The position numbers were made by a program, and so were the translations under genes. Below, piece by piece: positions 25,201-32,670 of a stretch of 50,534 nt of DNA. The DNA is taken from contig JAGAYY010000025.1 of NCBI GenBank assembly GCA_017940265.1, forward strand, positions 206,177 through 256,710. The letters run 5' to 3'. Position 1 is the first letter of the stretch. Every line of letters starts with the position of its first letter. A model generated the notes under the pieces. The model was not told where the DNA came from and did no database searches. It saw nothing but the letters and a program-made list of their open reading frames with translations. This DNA is from Bacilli bacterium. GTDB taxonomy: Bacteria; Bacillota_I; Bacilli_A; RFN20; CAG-826.

Positions 25201-25356
25201 CTCGCCTAGGCTATCGCCTGGCTCGATCCAGGGACAGATCCTCGGGACAAGCCCTCGGGTCCCTTGTTGATATCCTTTACTTCAAGTCTTTGAAGTAAAG
25301 TCTTGGGTCGGGCAACGACGAACGAAGTGAGGAGGGGCTAGGTGGGCGACCCAAGA
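25201..25356. ncRNA. candidate structured non-coding RNA (GC-rich island)
   Basis: About 155 bases clearly richer in G+C than the surroundings, with several strong stems. CTTGGGTCG (25302-25310) pairs with CGACCCAAG (25347-25355). CTTTACTTCAA (25275-25285) pairs with TTGAAGTAAAG (25290-25300) around a 4-base loop. CCTGG (25217-25221) pairs with CCAGG (25228-25232), and GGGAC (25231-25235) with GTCCC (25259-25263); the last two share two bases, so they may be alternatives. No frame is convincingly coding. Strand is uncertain; the neighbouring genes and repeats suggest minus. Confidence 0.55.
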
Positions 25357-25365
25357 AGAAATAAA

Positions 25366-25409
25366 AATCATATACCTAGTTATCATAGATAACATAATAT
25401 ATGATTTTA
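25366..25409 (-). terminator. long hairpin after the 25433 gene
   Basis: AAAATCATATA and TATATGATTTT pair, with an inner GTTATC / GATAAC stem. T-rich sequence follows in the minus direction. It could end the 24-kb minus accessory unit before the RNA-like island. Confidence 0.6.
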
Positions 25410-25432
25410 CACTTAGTCCACGAGAAACGCTC

Positions 25433-25744
25433 TTAACTGTCATCCGGAAAGCCAGTATCATACAGAAGCGCGTCGAGATAATCGTTTCCTGCTAGCTCGA
25501 CTATTCTTTTTGCGCTGTAGTAGTCCGTCTCGCCTCGAATAATTGGGAGGTTGACATATTCATATTGTCCTATTCTCTCCGGAAACGCACAGAAAATCCC
25601 AAGTCCCATTTTTGTTTTCTTCTTTGGTCCGGGGCAAACGTGGGAGGAACATATGATATGGTGTTCCGTTCCATCTAAGAACATATTAATCGCTACTCTT
25701 CCGTTAGTTGTCGTATATATTATATAAGATACTCGCTCAGGCAT
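25433..25744 (-). CDS. small basic-turn family protein, 103 aa
   Basis: A beta-rich start (VSYIIYTTTNGRVAINMF) leads to CPGPKKKTKMGLGIFC, the local version of the basic-turn motif (G/P-x-K-K-K-T then aromatic strand) shared with about 17 other genes in this window. A helical end (SAKRIVELAGNDYLDALLY) follows. It overlaps the next upstream gene by 25 bases. It is the last gene of the long minus block. Confidence 0.65.
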   Translation of the reverse strand: MPERVSYIIYTTTNGRVAINMFLDGTEHHIICSSHVCPGPKKKTKMGLGIFCAFPERIGQYEYVNLPIIRGETDYYSAKRIVELAGNDYLDALLYDTGFPDDS

Positions 25745-26064
25745 TTTATTACACGGTCTTTATCTTCTCGGCGGCTTAGGTATACTTCATCTAACCACCT
25801 AAGAATTTCTGTAGATTCGACCCTTCCTTTATAACATAGGTCTCCAGAATATAAGAACCCAGCTATGAAATTAGGGTCCCAGGCTATAACGTCGATGGAG
25901 TTGCAATAGAGTGGAGTTCTGAATACAGTCCAGATAGGTTCGATTCTATGTTTCTTATTGCTTAGCCTTCCCCAATAGATCCTAGGTGATATTAAAATTT
26001 TCCCTCCTAGAACAACGGCTACATTATTTTCTACTTTCCAAATTTCATAATCCAAGTTTTTCAT
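25720..26064 (-). CDS. probable small basic-turn family protein, 114 aa
   Basis: An Ile/Val-rich start (YEIWKVENNVAVVLGGKILI) is followed by GRLSNKKHRIEPIWTVF, a diverged basic-turn motif, and a helix near the end (STEILRWLDEVYLSRRED). The layout strand, basic turn, strand, helix is the same as in the 26045 gene, which it overlaps by 20 bases. Confidence 0.6.
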   Translation of the reverse strand: MKNLDYEIWKVENNVAVVLGGKILISPRIYWGRLSNKKHRIEPIWTVFRTPLYCNSIDVIAWDPNFIAGFLYSGDLCYKGRVESTEILRWLDEVYLSRREDKDRVIKCLSEYLI

Positions 26065-26362
26065 GCACTTGATCTTTTATGAAGTCGAAATCTTGGAATA
26101 TACGATCTACATAAGAGGTAATCCATTCTTTAGTAACTTCCAACTTTCCTATTAAGTTACCTGTTTTTATAATGAGGCCTGGATGATATTCAATTCTGTC
26201 ATCCTTAGTTAACCTTAAGGCTCTTGTGATAGGTCTAGGTTTTCTTTTGTTACCGGTTTTAGAGAGTAGGATAAGTGTTATTTTGTTTCCGATCACCACT
26301 GACACATAACCTTCAATCCTATATATCGAGAGACTTATGGTATTCTTTCCAGTACTCATCAT
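26045..26362 (-). CDS. small basic-turn family protein, 105 aa
   Basis: The ATG at 26362 (MMSTGKNTISLSIYRIEG) is preferred to one further upstream inside the neighbour. Strand (GYVSVVIGNKITLILL), then SKTGNKRKPRPITRAL as the basic turn, then EVTKEWITSYVDRIFQDF as the helix. The overall match with the 25720 gene (both end in a helix with a W-hydrophobic pattern) suggests a local duplication. Confidence 0.6.
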   Translation of the reverse strand: MMSTGKNTISLSIYRIEGYVSVVIGNKITLILLSKTGNKRKPRPITRALRLTKDDRIEYHPGLIIKTGNLIGKLEVTKEWITSYVDRIFQDFDFIKDQVHEKLGL

Positions 26363-26693
26363 GCAATTTTTTATTAAACTTCGGAAAATCGCCATAAAAA
26401 TCGCTTAATGGACGAAGAGCAAAACGTGAGAGATAATCTTTAGGTATAATGATTGAATCTCCTAAGTATATATTATAGTTCATCTCCGTATTAATACTCA
26501 TGTTGGAAATAGTACAAAATTTCTTTACTAAAAATTCACCAGCCTCGAGATCTGTGTAAATTATGTCTTTTGTCTCTATCCACTTACGTTCGAATTTGAT
26601 TTCCTCCTTGGCTCCTAACAACGTCTCCATCATTTCCGGAGTCATCAAGATATCATTCCACCTAAAGTATTCGCCTTCTTTCTCAATCATCAT
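26319..26693 (-). CDS. hypothetical protein, paralogue of the 27585 gene, 124 aa
   Basis: It begins EGEYFRWNDILMTPEMMETLLGAKEEI and continues RKWIETKDIIYTDLEAGEFL. The 27585 product reads WNGILITPENHLSLFG, then GWIDADGILYSDLPIGELL: the same positions are kept over most of the length, including a final SxF-x-D-x-P-x-FN segment. The pair is separated by two unrelated genes. No function is known. Confidence 0.7.
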   Translation of the reverse strand: MMIEKEGEYFRWNDILMTPEMMETLLGAKEEIKFERKWIETKDIIYTDLEAGEFLVKKFCTISNMSINTEMNYNIYLGDSIIIPKDYLSRFALRPLSDFYGDFPKFNKKLHDEYWKEYHKSLDI

Positions 26694-27174
26694 CGTCTAT
26701 TATATACCAATCCTCCATGTCAGCCTCTATTATTTCTTCTTTTCCATCCCAGTCCTCAATTTTATAGGCTCTGGAGTTAATAATCTTGACCTTGAGAGAA
26801 TCGCCTGCTCTTTGTCCTAATTCCTCAACCACACCAACTAGGATAGGGTCATGTCTTTTTACTTTGTCATCGAGGAAAACTAAGGCACGGTTATATTTCT
26901 GAGTTAAAGGATCGGCGTTTTTATAGAGTTCCACTGTAAATACATCGCCGAAATCTTCACTCAGAGAAGTTACGTGCCTAGAACCTACCTCCTCAATCTT
27001 GACCCTCCTGTATGTTGCTTTTCCTCCCTCCTTATAATCTTCTAAGAGATAATGGGTTAGTGATTTTCCATATTTCCTCTTGTAGTATAAGTCTCGAGCT
27101 AGTGGCGAAAGCATGAAGGCCCCGAAATCCGCATTATAAACGACTTTCCTTTCTTTCGTATTTGTTCCTTGCAT
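26683..27174 (-). CDS. conserved phage-type hypothetical protein, 163 aa
   Basis: The start MQGTNTKERKVVYN is at 27174. The segment KRHDPILVGVVEELGQRAGD followed by LKVKIINSRAYKIEDWDGKEE is a pattern I know from many phage and prophage proteins (R-x-D-P-x-L-hydrophobic, then a strand ending in DGxE) without an assigned function. The first half (VYNADFGAFMLSPLA) also occurs in these proteins. The end is strongly acidic. Confidence 0.75.
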   Translation of the reverse strand: MQGTNTKERKVVYNADFGAFMLSPLARDLYYKRKYGKSLTHYLLEDYKEGGKATYRRVKIEEVGSRHVTSLSEDFGDVFTVELYKNADPLTQKYNRALVFLDDKVKRHDPILVGVVEELGQRAGDSLKVKIINSRAYKIEDWDGKEEIIEADMEDWYIIDDDD

Positions 27175-27610
27175 ACTCAATAGATTTTAGATCACTTTCC
27201 AAACACACCAATCCTCGTTGTTTCCAGTTTGGGTATTCTTTTCCATTATACCAGATAGAATGTTCCTCGGTAGTCCAGAAGAATCCGATACAAGGTTCTT
27301 CTATTCCTTCCACCTCCACGAGAACATCAGCAGCATTTAAGTACATCTCATAGTATGGTCCTGGGGAGTGGATAGACTTAACTTGATTTCCATCTAGTTC
27401 TTCCCATCCGATAGTTTCTTTGGCACATCCGTATTCTCTAGTATTAATGATTGTGCCCTTATCGTAGTGGACCCTCTCCGAGAGTTGTCCATGTAAGTAC
27501 CACCAAGAATTGTTATCTCGATCTTCTGGTAGGACGTCTTCATACCTAGTGACTGCAGTCTCCGGTCTTTCACCATAACTCCAATCAGCTATTATCTTTA
27601 GTTTCTTCAT
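27134..27610 (-). CDS. hypothetical protein, 158 aa
   Basis: An acidic, Trp-rich soluble protein (NNSWWYLHGQLSERV, EEPCIGFFWTTEEHSIWY). No motif is recognised. Overlaps neighbours by 41 and 26 bases in other frames, so the exact start is less certain than usual. Confidence 0.65.
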   Translation of the reverse strand: MKKLKIIADWSYGERPETAVTRYEDVLPEDRDNNSWWYLHGQLSERVHYDKGTIINTREYGCAKETIGWEELDGNQVKSIHSPGPYYEMYLNAADVLVEVEGIEEPCIGFFWTTEEHSIWYNGKEYPNWKQRGLVCLESDLKSIEYARNKYERKESRL

Positions 27611-27956
27611 CCTCTAAGTATTCTTTATTCTTATAATAATTATCTAACTCCTCGTAGAATTGTTCATATAGTTCTCGATTAAATCCTGGATGATCCTTGG
27701 TGAACTCAGAATAAGACTTGATTACTAAGTTCTTGAGGAAATCTATATCCAAAGTAACTTTATCTCCTTTTACTATTCCGAGTTCTATCAAGAGTTCACC
27801 TATCGGAAGGTCACTGTAGAGAATTCCATCTGCATCAATCCATCCTTCACCTTCATATATCTCCTCCTCAACACCAAATAGAGATAGGTGATTTTCTGGA
27901 GTTATCAAGATTCCGTTCCAACAACAATAATGATCTCCTGGTTCGAATTTTATCAT
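27585..27956 (-). CDS. hypothetical protein, paralogue of the 26319 gene, 123 aa
   Basis: CCWNGILITPENHLSLFGVE opens the conserved part, followed by EGWIDADGILYSDLPIGELL, as in the 26319 product. The end is a charged helix (EQFYEELDNYYKNKEYLEDE). The first 89 bases overlap the end of the next upstream gene, unusually long for this genome; one of the two boundaries may be wrong. Confidence 0.65.
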   Translation of the reverse strand: MIKFEPGDHYCCWNGILITPENHLSLFGVEEEIYEGEGWIDADGILYSDLPIGELLIELGIVKGDKVTLDIDFLKNLVIKSYSEFTKDHPGFNRELYEQFYEELDNYYKNKEYLEDEETKDNS

Positions 27957-28236
27957 AAATTTTCTTTCTTAATTCAATTGCGTCATTCTCACTTGATTTC
28001 TTGGCTAATCTAAGAGCAAGAGTTATTCCTACTTTACCTTCTTCGACTTTAATCATTCCATCATGACTATAGTAAGTTTTCCCCATTACATAATATCCTT
28101 TCTTGTATTTATAGAATTGGGTAAGGAATGATTTCTTTTTATTTCCTTTGACAGTCTGGGGAATAAAACCCAGTAAGTAATTATCTATCTCTAAGTATAA
28201 ATCCGAATTATGATACTTGTAGATTATATAATTCAT
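27868..28236 (-). CDS. small basic-turn family protein, 122 aa
   Basis: TVKGNKKKSFLTQFYKY is the basic-turn motif, then MIKVEEGKVGITLALRLAKK matches the second shared element (I-x-EEG-x-I then A-x-x-L helix) also found in the 28208 and 48343 products. An Arg/Leu-rich extension (RTRRSLLLLERNLDNS) overlaps the next gene. Confidence 0.65.
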   Translation of the reverse strand: MNYIIYKYHNSDLYLEIDNYLLGFIPQTVKGNKKKSFLTQFYKYKKGYYVMGKTYYSHDGMIKVEEGKVGITLALRLAKKSSENDAIELRKKIYDKIRTRRSLLLLERNLDNSRKSPISIWC

Positions 28237-28519
28237 TTCTTAGGTCTAAAAATCCACCCTCTTTTGACCTCTTTGCTAGTTTGATTGCAGTCTCTAGAGG
28301 TATCTGTCCTTCCTCGATAATCACTGAAGTATTCCCATCATATACTACACCGGTTTCAAAATGTTGTTTCTTATTATACCAAATAAATCTCCGGATAAGT
28401 TGGTTTTTCTTTTTACTAGTATTTATTATTTTGATGTAACCAAGAGAATACCACCTAGATAAACCTAACTTCAGGTGTAATAATCTATCTCCTTGTTTAA
28501 GTATTTTGTATGTTATCAT
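28208..28519 (-). CDS. small basic-turn family protein, 103 aa
   Basis: INTSKKKNQLIRRFIWY is the basic turn and aromatic strand. VIIEEGQIPLETAIKLAKRS then LDLRNELYN is the second element and helix, closely matching the 27868 gene beside it. The two are probably a recent tandem duplication. Confidence 0.7.
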   Translation of the reverse strand: MITYKILKQGDRLLHLKLGLSRWYSLGYIKIINTSKKKNQLIRRFIWYNKKQHFETGVVYDGNTSVIIEEGQIPLETAIKLAKRSKEGGFLDLRNELYNLQVS

Positions 28520-28870
28520 CTAGAAAAGAGTAAGCTGACGAAGGATAGAATAGTCGCATATAATTACCGGAGCATTAGATAATAGAGACACAGTAATATA
28601 TATGCTAGGGTTCGACTTCTCTATATCTATTAGTCTCTGGAAAGAAGCAATGCAGTCTAGGTATAAAGGTGCATCATACTTCCAACCTGGAAAATGCCCT
28701 ATAATAGCATATACATTTTCTGTATCACATGGGACTAGAATAAAAGCGTCCGTATCAGTAAAAACCTTGATCATAGACCAAGAATAGTTATCAGAAGATA
28801 GCGGCGGATTTCCTTCTTTAGTTTCCATCCATATAACAATCTCTCTGAATATTTCTAACTCTGTCATCAT
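28520..28870 (-). CDS. hypothetical protein, 116 aa
   Basis: It starts directly after a promoter motif (ATG at 28870, with a second ATG at 28867), so its mRNA may have almost no leader. The protein has alternating beta/alpha elements (MIKVFTDTDAFILVPCD, NVYAIIGHFPGW, SIYITVSLLSNAPVIIC). No motif is recognised. It is the first gene after a terminator. Confidence 0.7.
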   Translation of the reverse strand: MMTELEIFREIVIWMETKEGNPPLSSDNYSWSMIKVFTDTDAFILVPCDTENVYAIIGHFPGWKYDAPLYLDCIASFQRLIDIEKSNPSIYITVSLLSNAPVIICDYSILRQLTLF

Positions 28871-28888
28871 ATATAAGGAAAATAAAAA
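28868..28888 (-). promoter_or_regulatory. CCTTAT-type promoter fused to a terminator
   Basis: TTTTATTTTCCTTATATATG on the minus strand. The T-run is the tail of the preceding hairpin terminator and the motif ends in the start codon. Confidence 0.6.
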
Positions 28889-28940
28889 AATAGGAGAACA
28901 TAAATATCTTCACAGACAATAATTCTCCTTGGGATTTTCA
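28885..28940 (-). terminator. terminator before the 28870 promoter
   Basis: AGGAGAA and TTCTCCT pair around a loop of about 27 bases, followed by ATTTTTTTATTTT. The stem begins at the stop of the 28938 gene. Confidence 0.6.
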
Positions 28941-29150
28941 GTATTCATTAATAAGATTTTCGGGTATAAGTTCATATAACCAGTGTGGTTCAGATTCTCG
29001 ATATCTACGTTTGGTGACCGCAATATCTTTATATTTCATAACAGTACCTTTCTTAGTCGACCATCTTCTTTTAGCAATTGTATAGTACCACCAGATCGAT
29101 CTTTTCTTATTTAGTCTTCTTCTCCTCAAGTAATATTTCTTCTGTTCCAT
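28938..29150 (-). CDS. small basic-turn family protein, 70 aa
   Basis: The start MEQKKYYLRRRRLNKKRS is taken at 29150. LNKKRSIWWYYTIAKRRW is the basic turn and aromatic strand. It is one of the most basic proteins here. It overlaps the 29107 gene by 44 bases, like other members of the array. Confidence 0.65.
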   Translation of the reverse strand: MEQKKYYLRRRRLNKKRSIWWYYTIAKRRWSTKKGTVMKYKDIAVTKRRYRESEPHWLYELIPENLINEY

Positions 29151-29310
29151 ACCTATATTGATCACCCTTATTATCTTCTATATACTTCTGAGCAAGATAA
29201 TCGGCAATAATCATACCGCTTAAAGGGTTAGGTCTCCATCCACTAGCTAGGTGAAAGTAAAAACGCCTACTAGTTCTTTTATGCCCTTGCCGGAATAATA
29301 CTATACTCAT
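29107..29310 (-). CDS. small basic-turn family protein (close relative of the 50051 gene), 67 aa
   Basis: VLFRQGHKRTSRRFYFHLAS then GWRPNPLSG, a helix, and QYRYGTEEI near the end. The 50051 product reads LYKQGHKRTSKRMYC, GWSYNPTT, then LRFGIEEN: the same order and spacing over the whole length, 21 kb away on the opposite strand. This pair best defines the family. Confidence 0.75.
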   Translation of the reverse strand: MSIVLFRQGHKRTSRRFYFHLASGWRPNPLSGMIIADYLAQKYIEDNKGDQYRYGTEEILLEEKKTK

Positions 29311-29491
29311 ACTTTCCGTCTTCTAAGGTTAATGCTGAAACGACTTCTTTCGCATTTCTCCTATCTATAAACCAATAAGCGTCTGATCTCTCTTTAGACC
29401 ATGGAAACCTAGAATTAGAACCTGTGTAATATAGGAGAGGAGTTTTCTTTTTATTTCTCCGTCTCCTATATATTATTGATATTTCTTCCAA
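29279..29491 (-). CDS. small basic-turn family protein, 70 aa
   Basis: IIYRRRRNKKKTPLLYY is the basic turn and aromatic strand; RFPWSKERSDAYWFIDRRNA continues with the W and A of the shared pattern. The last 30 bases overlap the next gene in another frame. Confidence 0.7.
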   Translation of the reverse strand: MEEISIIYRRRRNKKKTPLLYYTGSNSRFPWSKERSDAYWFIDRRNAKEVVSALTLEDGKYEYSIIPARA

Positions 29492-30012
29492 AGATTATCT
29501 GCTTCTTCAAGGAGTTTGGTTTCCTCTGGAGTCATTTCATTGAAGGGTATTGAGTTAAGAGGCATTCCATCCTTAGCCCTCTTATACCCCATTAACCTAG
29601 CGTACTCTTTATTATAGGCTTCAATTCTCTCTTTTCCTCTTTCCTTAACGTATTCATACTCCCCATACACTAGTCTTTTTCCGAGTGTTACTTCCTGGAT
29701 ATTAATAATAGAGTGAAACGATCCATAGTCACTTTCTGGATTGTTAAGTTTGCCAGTAATTTTCTCATTAAACTCATCTAAAAGCTCGATAGAAAATTCG
29801 TGGTAGACTTCATATATTGATTTATCTCCAAGATCGGGTCTACATGATTCCCAGTTACTATATTGAGGTCCCCACTCCGTAATATAGGGCTTAAAATTGT
29901 TAATAGCCTCAATCACTGGTAGGAATCTTTCATAATCCTGGTCCTCGAGGGTAACGATTCCAGAAATATAGTCTGCATCGTTATAGTCTACAGTTACTAA
30001 TAGCGTCTTCAT
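29473..30012 (-). CDS. hypothetical protein, 179 aa
   Basis: The N-terminus TLLVTVDYNDADYISGIVTL and the later EYHEFSIELLDEFNEKI-like region suggest a small alpha/beta protein. MTPEETKLLEEADNLWKKY ends it in a helix. It matches an accessory-gene style seen in Bacteroidales phages, without a named function. ATGA overlap with the upstream gene. Confidence 0.65.
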   Translation of the reverse strand: MKTLLVTVDYNDADYISGIVTLEDQDYERFLPVIEAINNFKPYITEWGPQYSNWESCRPDLGDKSIYEVYHEFSIELLDEFNEKITGKLNNPESDYGSFHSIINIQEVTLGKRLVYGEYEYVKERGKERIEAYNKEYARLMGYKRAKDGMPLNSIPFNEMTPEETKLLEEADNLWKKYQ

Positions 30013-30890
30013 AAGTCTTCTAGTTTTATTTCCTTGAATATTCTACCATTCTCCCATATCCACCCTGACTTCTTCATTCTCTCGTTGAATATCTTACGTT
30101 GGGAAGGAGAAGCTGGATGTAGTGGTGTAGGCGAGAAAACGGATTCCATACCTTCTCTTATATCTTCTCGGTCGTAGTGAGTGTAGAGATAGGCTTTTAT
30201 TCCTCCTGTCTCCACTCTACCCTTGAAAATACCGATCCAAAATTTATCTTCATCTGTTCCTAGAAGATCACCGGGTTTTGCATCGTCGAGAGTCCAAGGT
30301 TTGAAGTATTTTTTAAAGTTGGTTTCAGTCCAGGGATATGATATTCCATCAACAATAACCATAAATTCCTTCTTTTCATTTGTGCTATAGAAGAAGTACG
30401 AAAACCCAGCATTAAATCTTGGCAAATCTTCTAGACATAAATACCAACCATCTTCATAGTATAATCTATACCTATCCTGTTGATCAATTCCTACCTTCTT
30501 ACCATCCTCTAAGCAATAAGAGTTATCTTGAATAGAGGTTATTATTCTAGGGGTGGAAGGGGCATATTTTTCTGCGATCTTATCTCCCTCTTTGAACATA
30601 AGTTTTATCCAATTATTCTGCTCTATAAAAGGAATACACCGATCAGGTTCTTCGGCGATGTCATACGTTTGGGAATCCGTCGAGACTTTTGTTATCGTTC
30701 TTATGTCTCTATAACCGCCAAACGCTACTTTATCGCCGGGACTAAAGATCGGTTTTAGGTTAGTAATGAGTTCGCCTGTTTCATTATCTACCCAAATTCC
30801 CTGTTCCCTCAATCCATTCCTTAAGGTTTGGGCTAGAAAATCATTTTCTTTATCTAACTCACTTATTACGTAAGCTAGGAGTTTCTCCAT
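30009..30890 (-). CDS. protein with WTxDDAKPGD module, 293 aa
   Basis: The start MEKLLAYVISELDKEND at 30890 follows the previous stop by two bases. The body has FSPGDKVAFGGYR-type beta units, then KPWTLDDAKPGDLL and HPASPSQRKIFNERMKKSGW. In known gut-phage and Bacteroides proteins the same module reads 'W-T-I-x-D-A-K-x-G-D' followed by 'PAT-x-EQ' and a helix. Function is not established. The 43502 product contains the same module. Confidence 0.75.
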   Translation of the reverse strand: MEKLLAYVISELDKENDFLAQTLRNGLREQGIWVDNETGELITNLKPIFSPGDKVAFGGYRDIRTITKVSTDSQTYDIAEEPDRCIPFIEQNNWIKLMFKEGDKIAEKYAPSTPRIITSIQDNSYCLEDGKKVGIDQQDRYRLYYEDGWYLCLEDLPRFNAGFSYFFYSTNEKKEFMVIVDGISYPWTETNFKKYFKPWTLDDAKPGDLLGTDEDKFWIGIFKGRVETGGIKAYLYTHYDREDIREGMESVFSPTPLHPASPSQRKIFNERMKKSGWIWENGRIFKEIKLEDL

Positions 30891-30892
30891 GT

Positions 30893-31282
30893 TTAATTTT
30901 CCCATATATCTTTTCCTAATAGCCACAATATTTGATCTCTCAGGTATAAGGTTTCTGACTTACACCACTCATAATCCATTGAACTATCACTATCGATGTG
31001 TGAGGTATCGAATCCTATAATCCTAGATCCTATCACATCTTCAGGAACCTCGGTGAGCGGATATTGGATAACTTTCTCTTTCGGATACCATTGATCTGTC
31101 CATACTCTATCAAAAGTTATTCCACCATGAACTCGGATACTATTGTATAAGGGATTTTCTATGTCGAAGGAACCACCAGACATCCAAGAATCAGGGAGTT
31201 TATTTTCATCAGGGGTTATACCAACATAGCCATTATACATCCCACAGTCAAAAGTATCATTCTTATAAAAATGATTATTCAT
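30893..31282 (-). CDS. conserved hypothetical protein with HGGxTF and GFDTxH motifs, 129 aa
   Basis: Start MNNHFYKNDTF at 31282, overlapping the upstream stop. The protein has GYVGITPDENKL, then SIRVHGGITFDRV and RIIGFDTSHIDSD, then a helix at the end. This order (GYVG..P, VHGGxT, xIGFDxxH) is a recurring gut-phage family of unknown role; the His and Asp could form a small active site, but that is speculation. Confidence 0.7.
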   Translation of the reverse strand: MNNHFYKNDTFDCGMYNGYVGITPDENKLPDSWMSGGSFDIENPLYNSIRVHGGITFDRVWTDQWYPKEKVIQYPLTEVPEDVIGSRIIGFDTSHIDSDSSMDYEWCKSETLYLRDQILWLLGKDIWEN

Positions 31283-31571
31283 CAAGTACGCAAATACCAT
31301 AAGTCTCTTCTACATTTTTTAAAGTTCCGAGTTCTTTTAATCCATCTAGGTGTTCTCTTTTCGTATGACAAATACAATCCCACTTAAGTTTCTTAGCAAA
31401 CCATATCTTACCTTCAACTTCTGGGAGCATTTTATTTAGGAGAGCACGTGATTCCCAGATTATAGTTTCTGAGATTAAGTATTCGTCTGTTCCCGGGATT
31501 TGAGTCATAAGAGTTAGATAAGTGGCTTGCATATTACTCCATACATATCTATATAATTCTTCGATAGTCAT
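31275..31571 (-). CDS. hypothetical protein, 98 aa
   Basis: Overlaps on both sides are of the stop-start kind. It is mostly helical (YLISETIIWESRALLNKML) with a C-H pair in WDCICHTKREH. No motif is recognised. Confidence 0.6.
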   Translation of the reverse strand: MTIEELYRYVWSNMQATYLTLMTQIPGTDEYLISETIIWESRALLNKMLPEVEGKIWFAKKLKWDCICHTKREHLDGLKELGTLKNVEETYGICVLDE

Positions 31572-32068
31572 CTTGCTCTATAATTTCCAAAAAGTTCTAG
31601 GCAAGTAAAAGACATCATAGCTTCTCCGGCCGCTTTATCAAACACCGTAATAACAATGATCCCCTGTCTGCCAGTATAATAGGAGAGAATTCTAACCTTA
31701 TCATACCACTTGGCTAGAATACCTTTATGGATTATGTCGGTGTAAGGAGTTGCGGCCGGAAGTTTGATGTCATGATTAATGGGGTCGAATTTTTCATTAG
31801 TCCCAAACATTGTATATAACCAAAGACCTCCACCTTGTATCATTGATGTTTCCCAATCATTCAGTGAACGTTTGGCGAATTCTTCTTTACTCACTTTGTC
31901 TCCTTCTCGATAAGCAACCATCCATTGACCCAACTCTCCATAGGTAGTCCAATCTGCTTTAATCTCTATGGCGGAGTCTTGAACATAGTAGGCACCTTTA
32001 ATGAACTCGTCACGGATAGCTATAGTCTTACCGGTTACTGTCTGTGCTACGTAGTCAACTCTTTTCAT
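31568..32068 (-). CDS. hypothetical protein, 166 aa
   Basis: Starts MKRVDYVAQTVTGKTIAIRD. It continues with beta strands and YREGDKVSKEEFAKRSLNDW. No family is recognised; TM segments are absent. It is joined to neighbours by ATGA-type overlaps. Confidence 0.65.
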   Translation of the reverse strand: MKRVDYVAQTVTGKTIAIRDEFIKGAYYVQDSAIEIKADWTTYGELGQWMVAYREGDKVSKEEFAKRSLNDWETSMIQGGGLWLYTMFGTNEKFDPINHDIKLPAATPYTDIIHKGILAKWYDKVRILSYYTGRQGIIVITVFDKAAGEAMMSFTCLELFGNYRAR

Positions 32069-32283
32069 ATTTCATCAATCTTTGAAAATGATATAATTCT
32101 TCCTAACATATTACCTAGTTCTTTTCTCAAACTTTCTCTAATAGCTTGAAGATTACTGATAGGTGGAGAATTTGGTTTTACCTTAATCTCTACGGTCTTT
32201 GTTCTGATATCACTCTCGTCCTCATCAAAATGGGCTGGAGCGTGAGTATAAGCAACATAATATTTAATTACTTTTTCTCCCAT
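32065..32283 (-). CDS. hypothetical protein, 72 aa
   Basis: Start MGEKVIKYYVAYTHAP at 32283, overlapping the membrane gene upstream. Strand (KYYVAYTHA), acidic loop, strand (TVEIKVKPN), helix (LQAIRESLRKEL), strand (GRIISFSKID). This looks like a small ferredoxin-like fold; unknown function. Confidence 0.6.
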   Translation of the reverse strand: MGEKVIKYYVAYTHAPAHFDEDESDIRTKTVEIKVKPNSPPISNLQAIRESLRKELGNMLGRIISFSKIDEI

Positions 32284-32459
32284 AGTTTCCAAGTGTTATA
32301 TATCGTTGCTAATCCTGATATCCCCAAAGCACAATATACGAAATCTTTAGCCCATTCTTCCAGGTCATTAAATCCATCATACCAGAAAATAATAATTACC
32401 GAAGCAATTATTATCAGGAAGGAAAACAACCAATTCATAACATTATTTGCATTCAACAT
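32268..32459 (-). CDS. small membrane protein, 63 aa
   Basis: I take the ATG at 32459 (MLNANNVMNW); two membrane segments follow (LFSFLIIIASVIIIFW and FVYCALGISGLATIY). The ending KLWEKK is basic. Topology would fit an inner membrane accessory protein. Confidence 0.6.
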   Translation of the reverse strand: MLNANNVMNWLFSFLIIIASVIIIFWYDGFNDLEEWAKDFVYCALGISGLATIYNTWKLWEKK

Positions 32460-32583
32460 ATCTTTCACAACTTTTACAGAATTCACGGCCAGTTACCCGA
32501 TGTGAGAGTAAGGACCAACAACCCCAGACTGGAATAGCTGCATCCTCATATCCACACCACTTAGGCTTTCTTACTTTTTTCAT
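32443..32583 (-). CDS. cysteine-containing mini-protein, 46 aa
   Basis: The open frame reads MKKVRKPKWCGYEDAAIPVW and ends REFCKSCERYVECK. Cys residues at C10, C22, C37, C40 and C45, two as CxxC, suggest a small zinc knuckle. The start follows the previous stop directly (TAG-ATG) and the end overlaps the next gene. Confidence 0.55.
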   Translation of the reverse strand: MKKVRKPKWCGYEDAAIPVWGCWSLLSHRVTGREFCKSCERYVECK

Positions 32584-32670
32584 CTAATTTCCTCTATAAT
32601 TGAAGTGGTCATAGTCACCCGTTTCATTATAGTGTATCAAACTAACCGCATTATTCACTATCTTGCTCAT
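32584..32670 (-). CDS. mini-protein, 28 aa
   Basis: Reads MSKIVNNAVSLIHYNETGDY then DHFNYRGN. It is placed exactly between an ATGA-type overlap upstream (32667-32670) and the next ATG. Short, so supported only by organisation. Confidence 0.4.
   Translation of the reverse strand: MSKIVNNAVSLIHYNETGDYDHFNYRGN

Larger units (their letters stand above)
24956..25432. other. gene-free regulatory or RNA-coding region
   Basis: The longest stretch without a convincing gene. From right to left in the minus direction it holds a long AT hairpin (25366-25409), a GC-rich folded segment (25201-25356), two copies of a 39-bp repeat (25126-25164, 25052-25090) and the start of the helicase gene. An inverted pair around GAGCATTTCT (24998-25007) and 25109-25121 brackets the left repeat. 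Confidence 0.7.

Noticed and set aside
25201..25356. CRISPR array or rRNA fragment in the GC-rich island
   Set aside because: No spaced repeat units of equal length, and no stretch that matches rRNA helices I can recall; the stems are all different.
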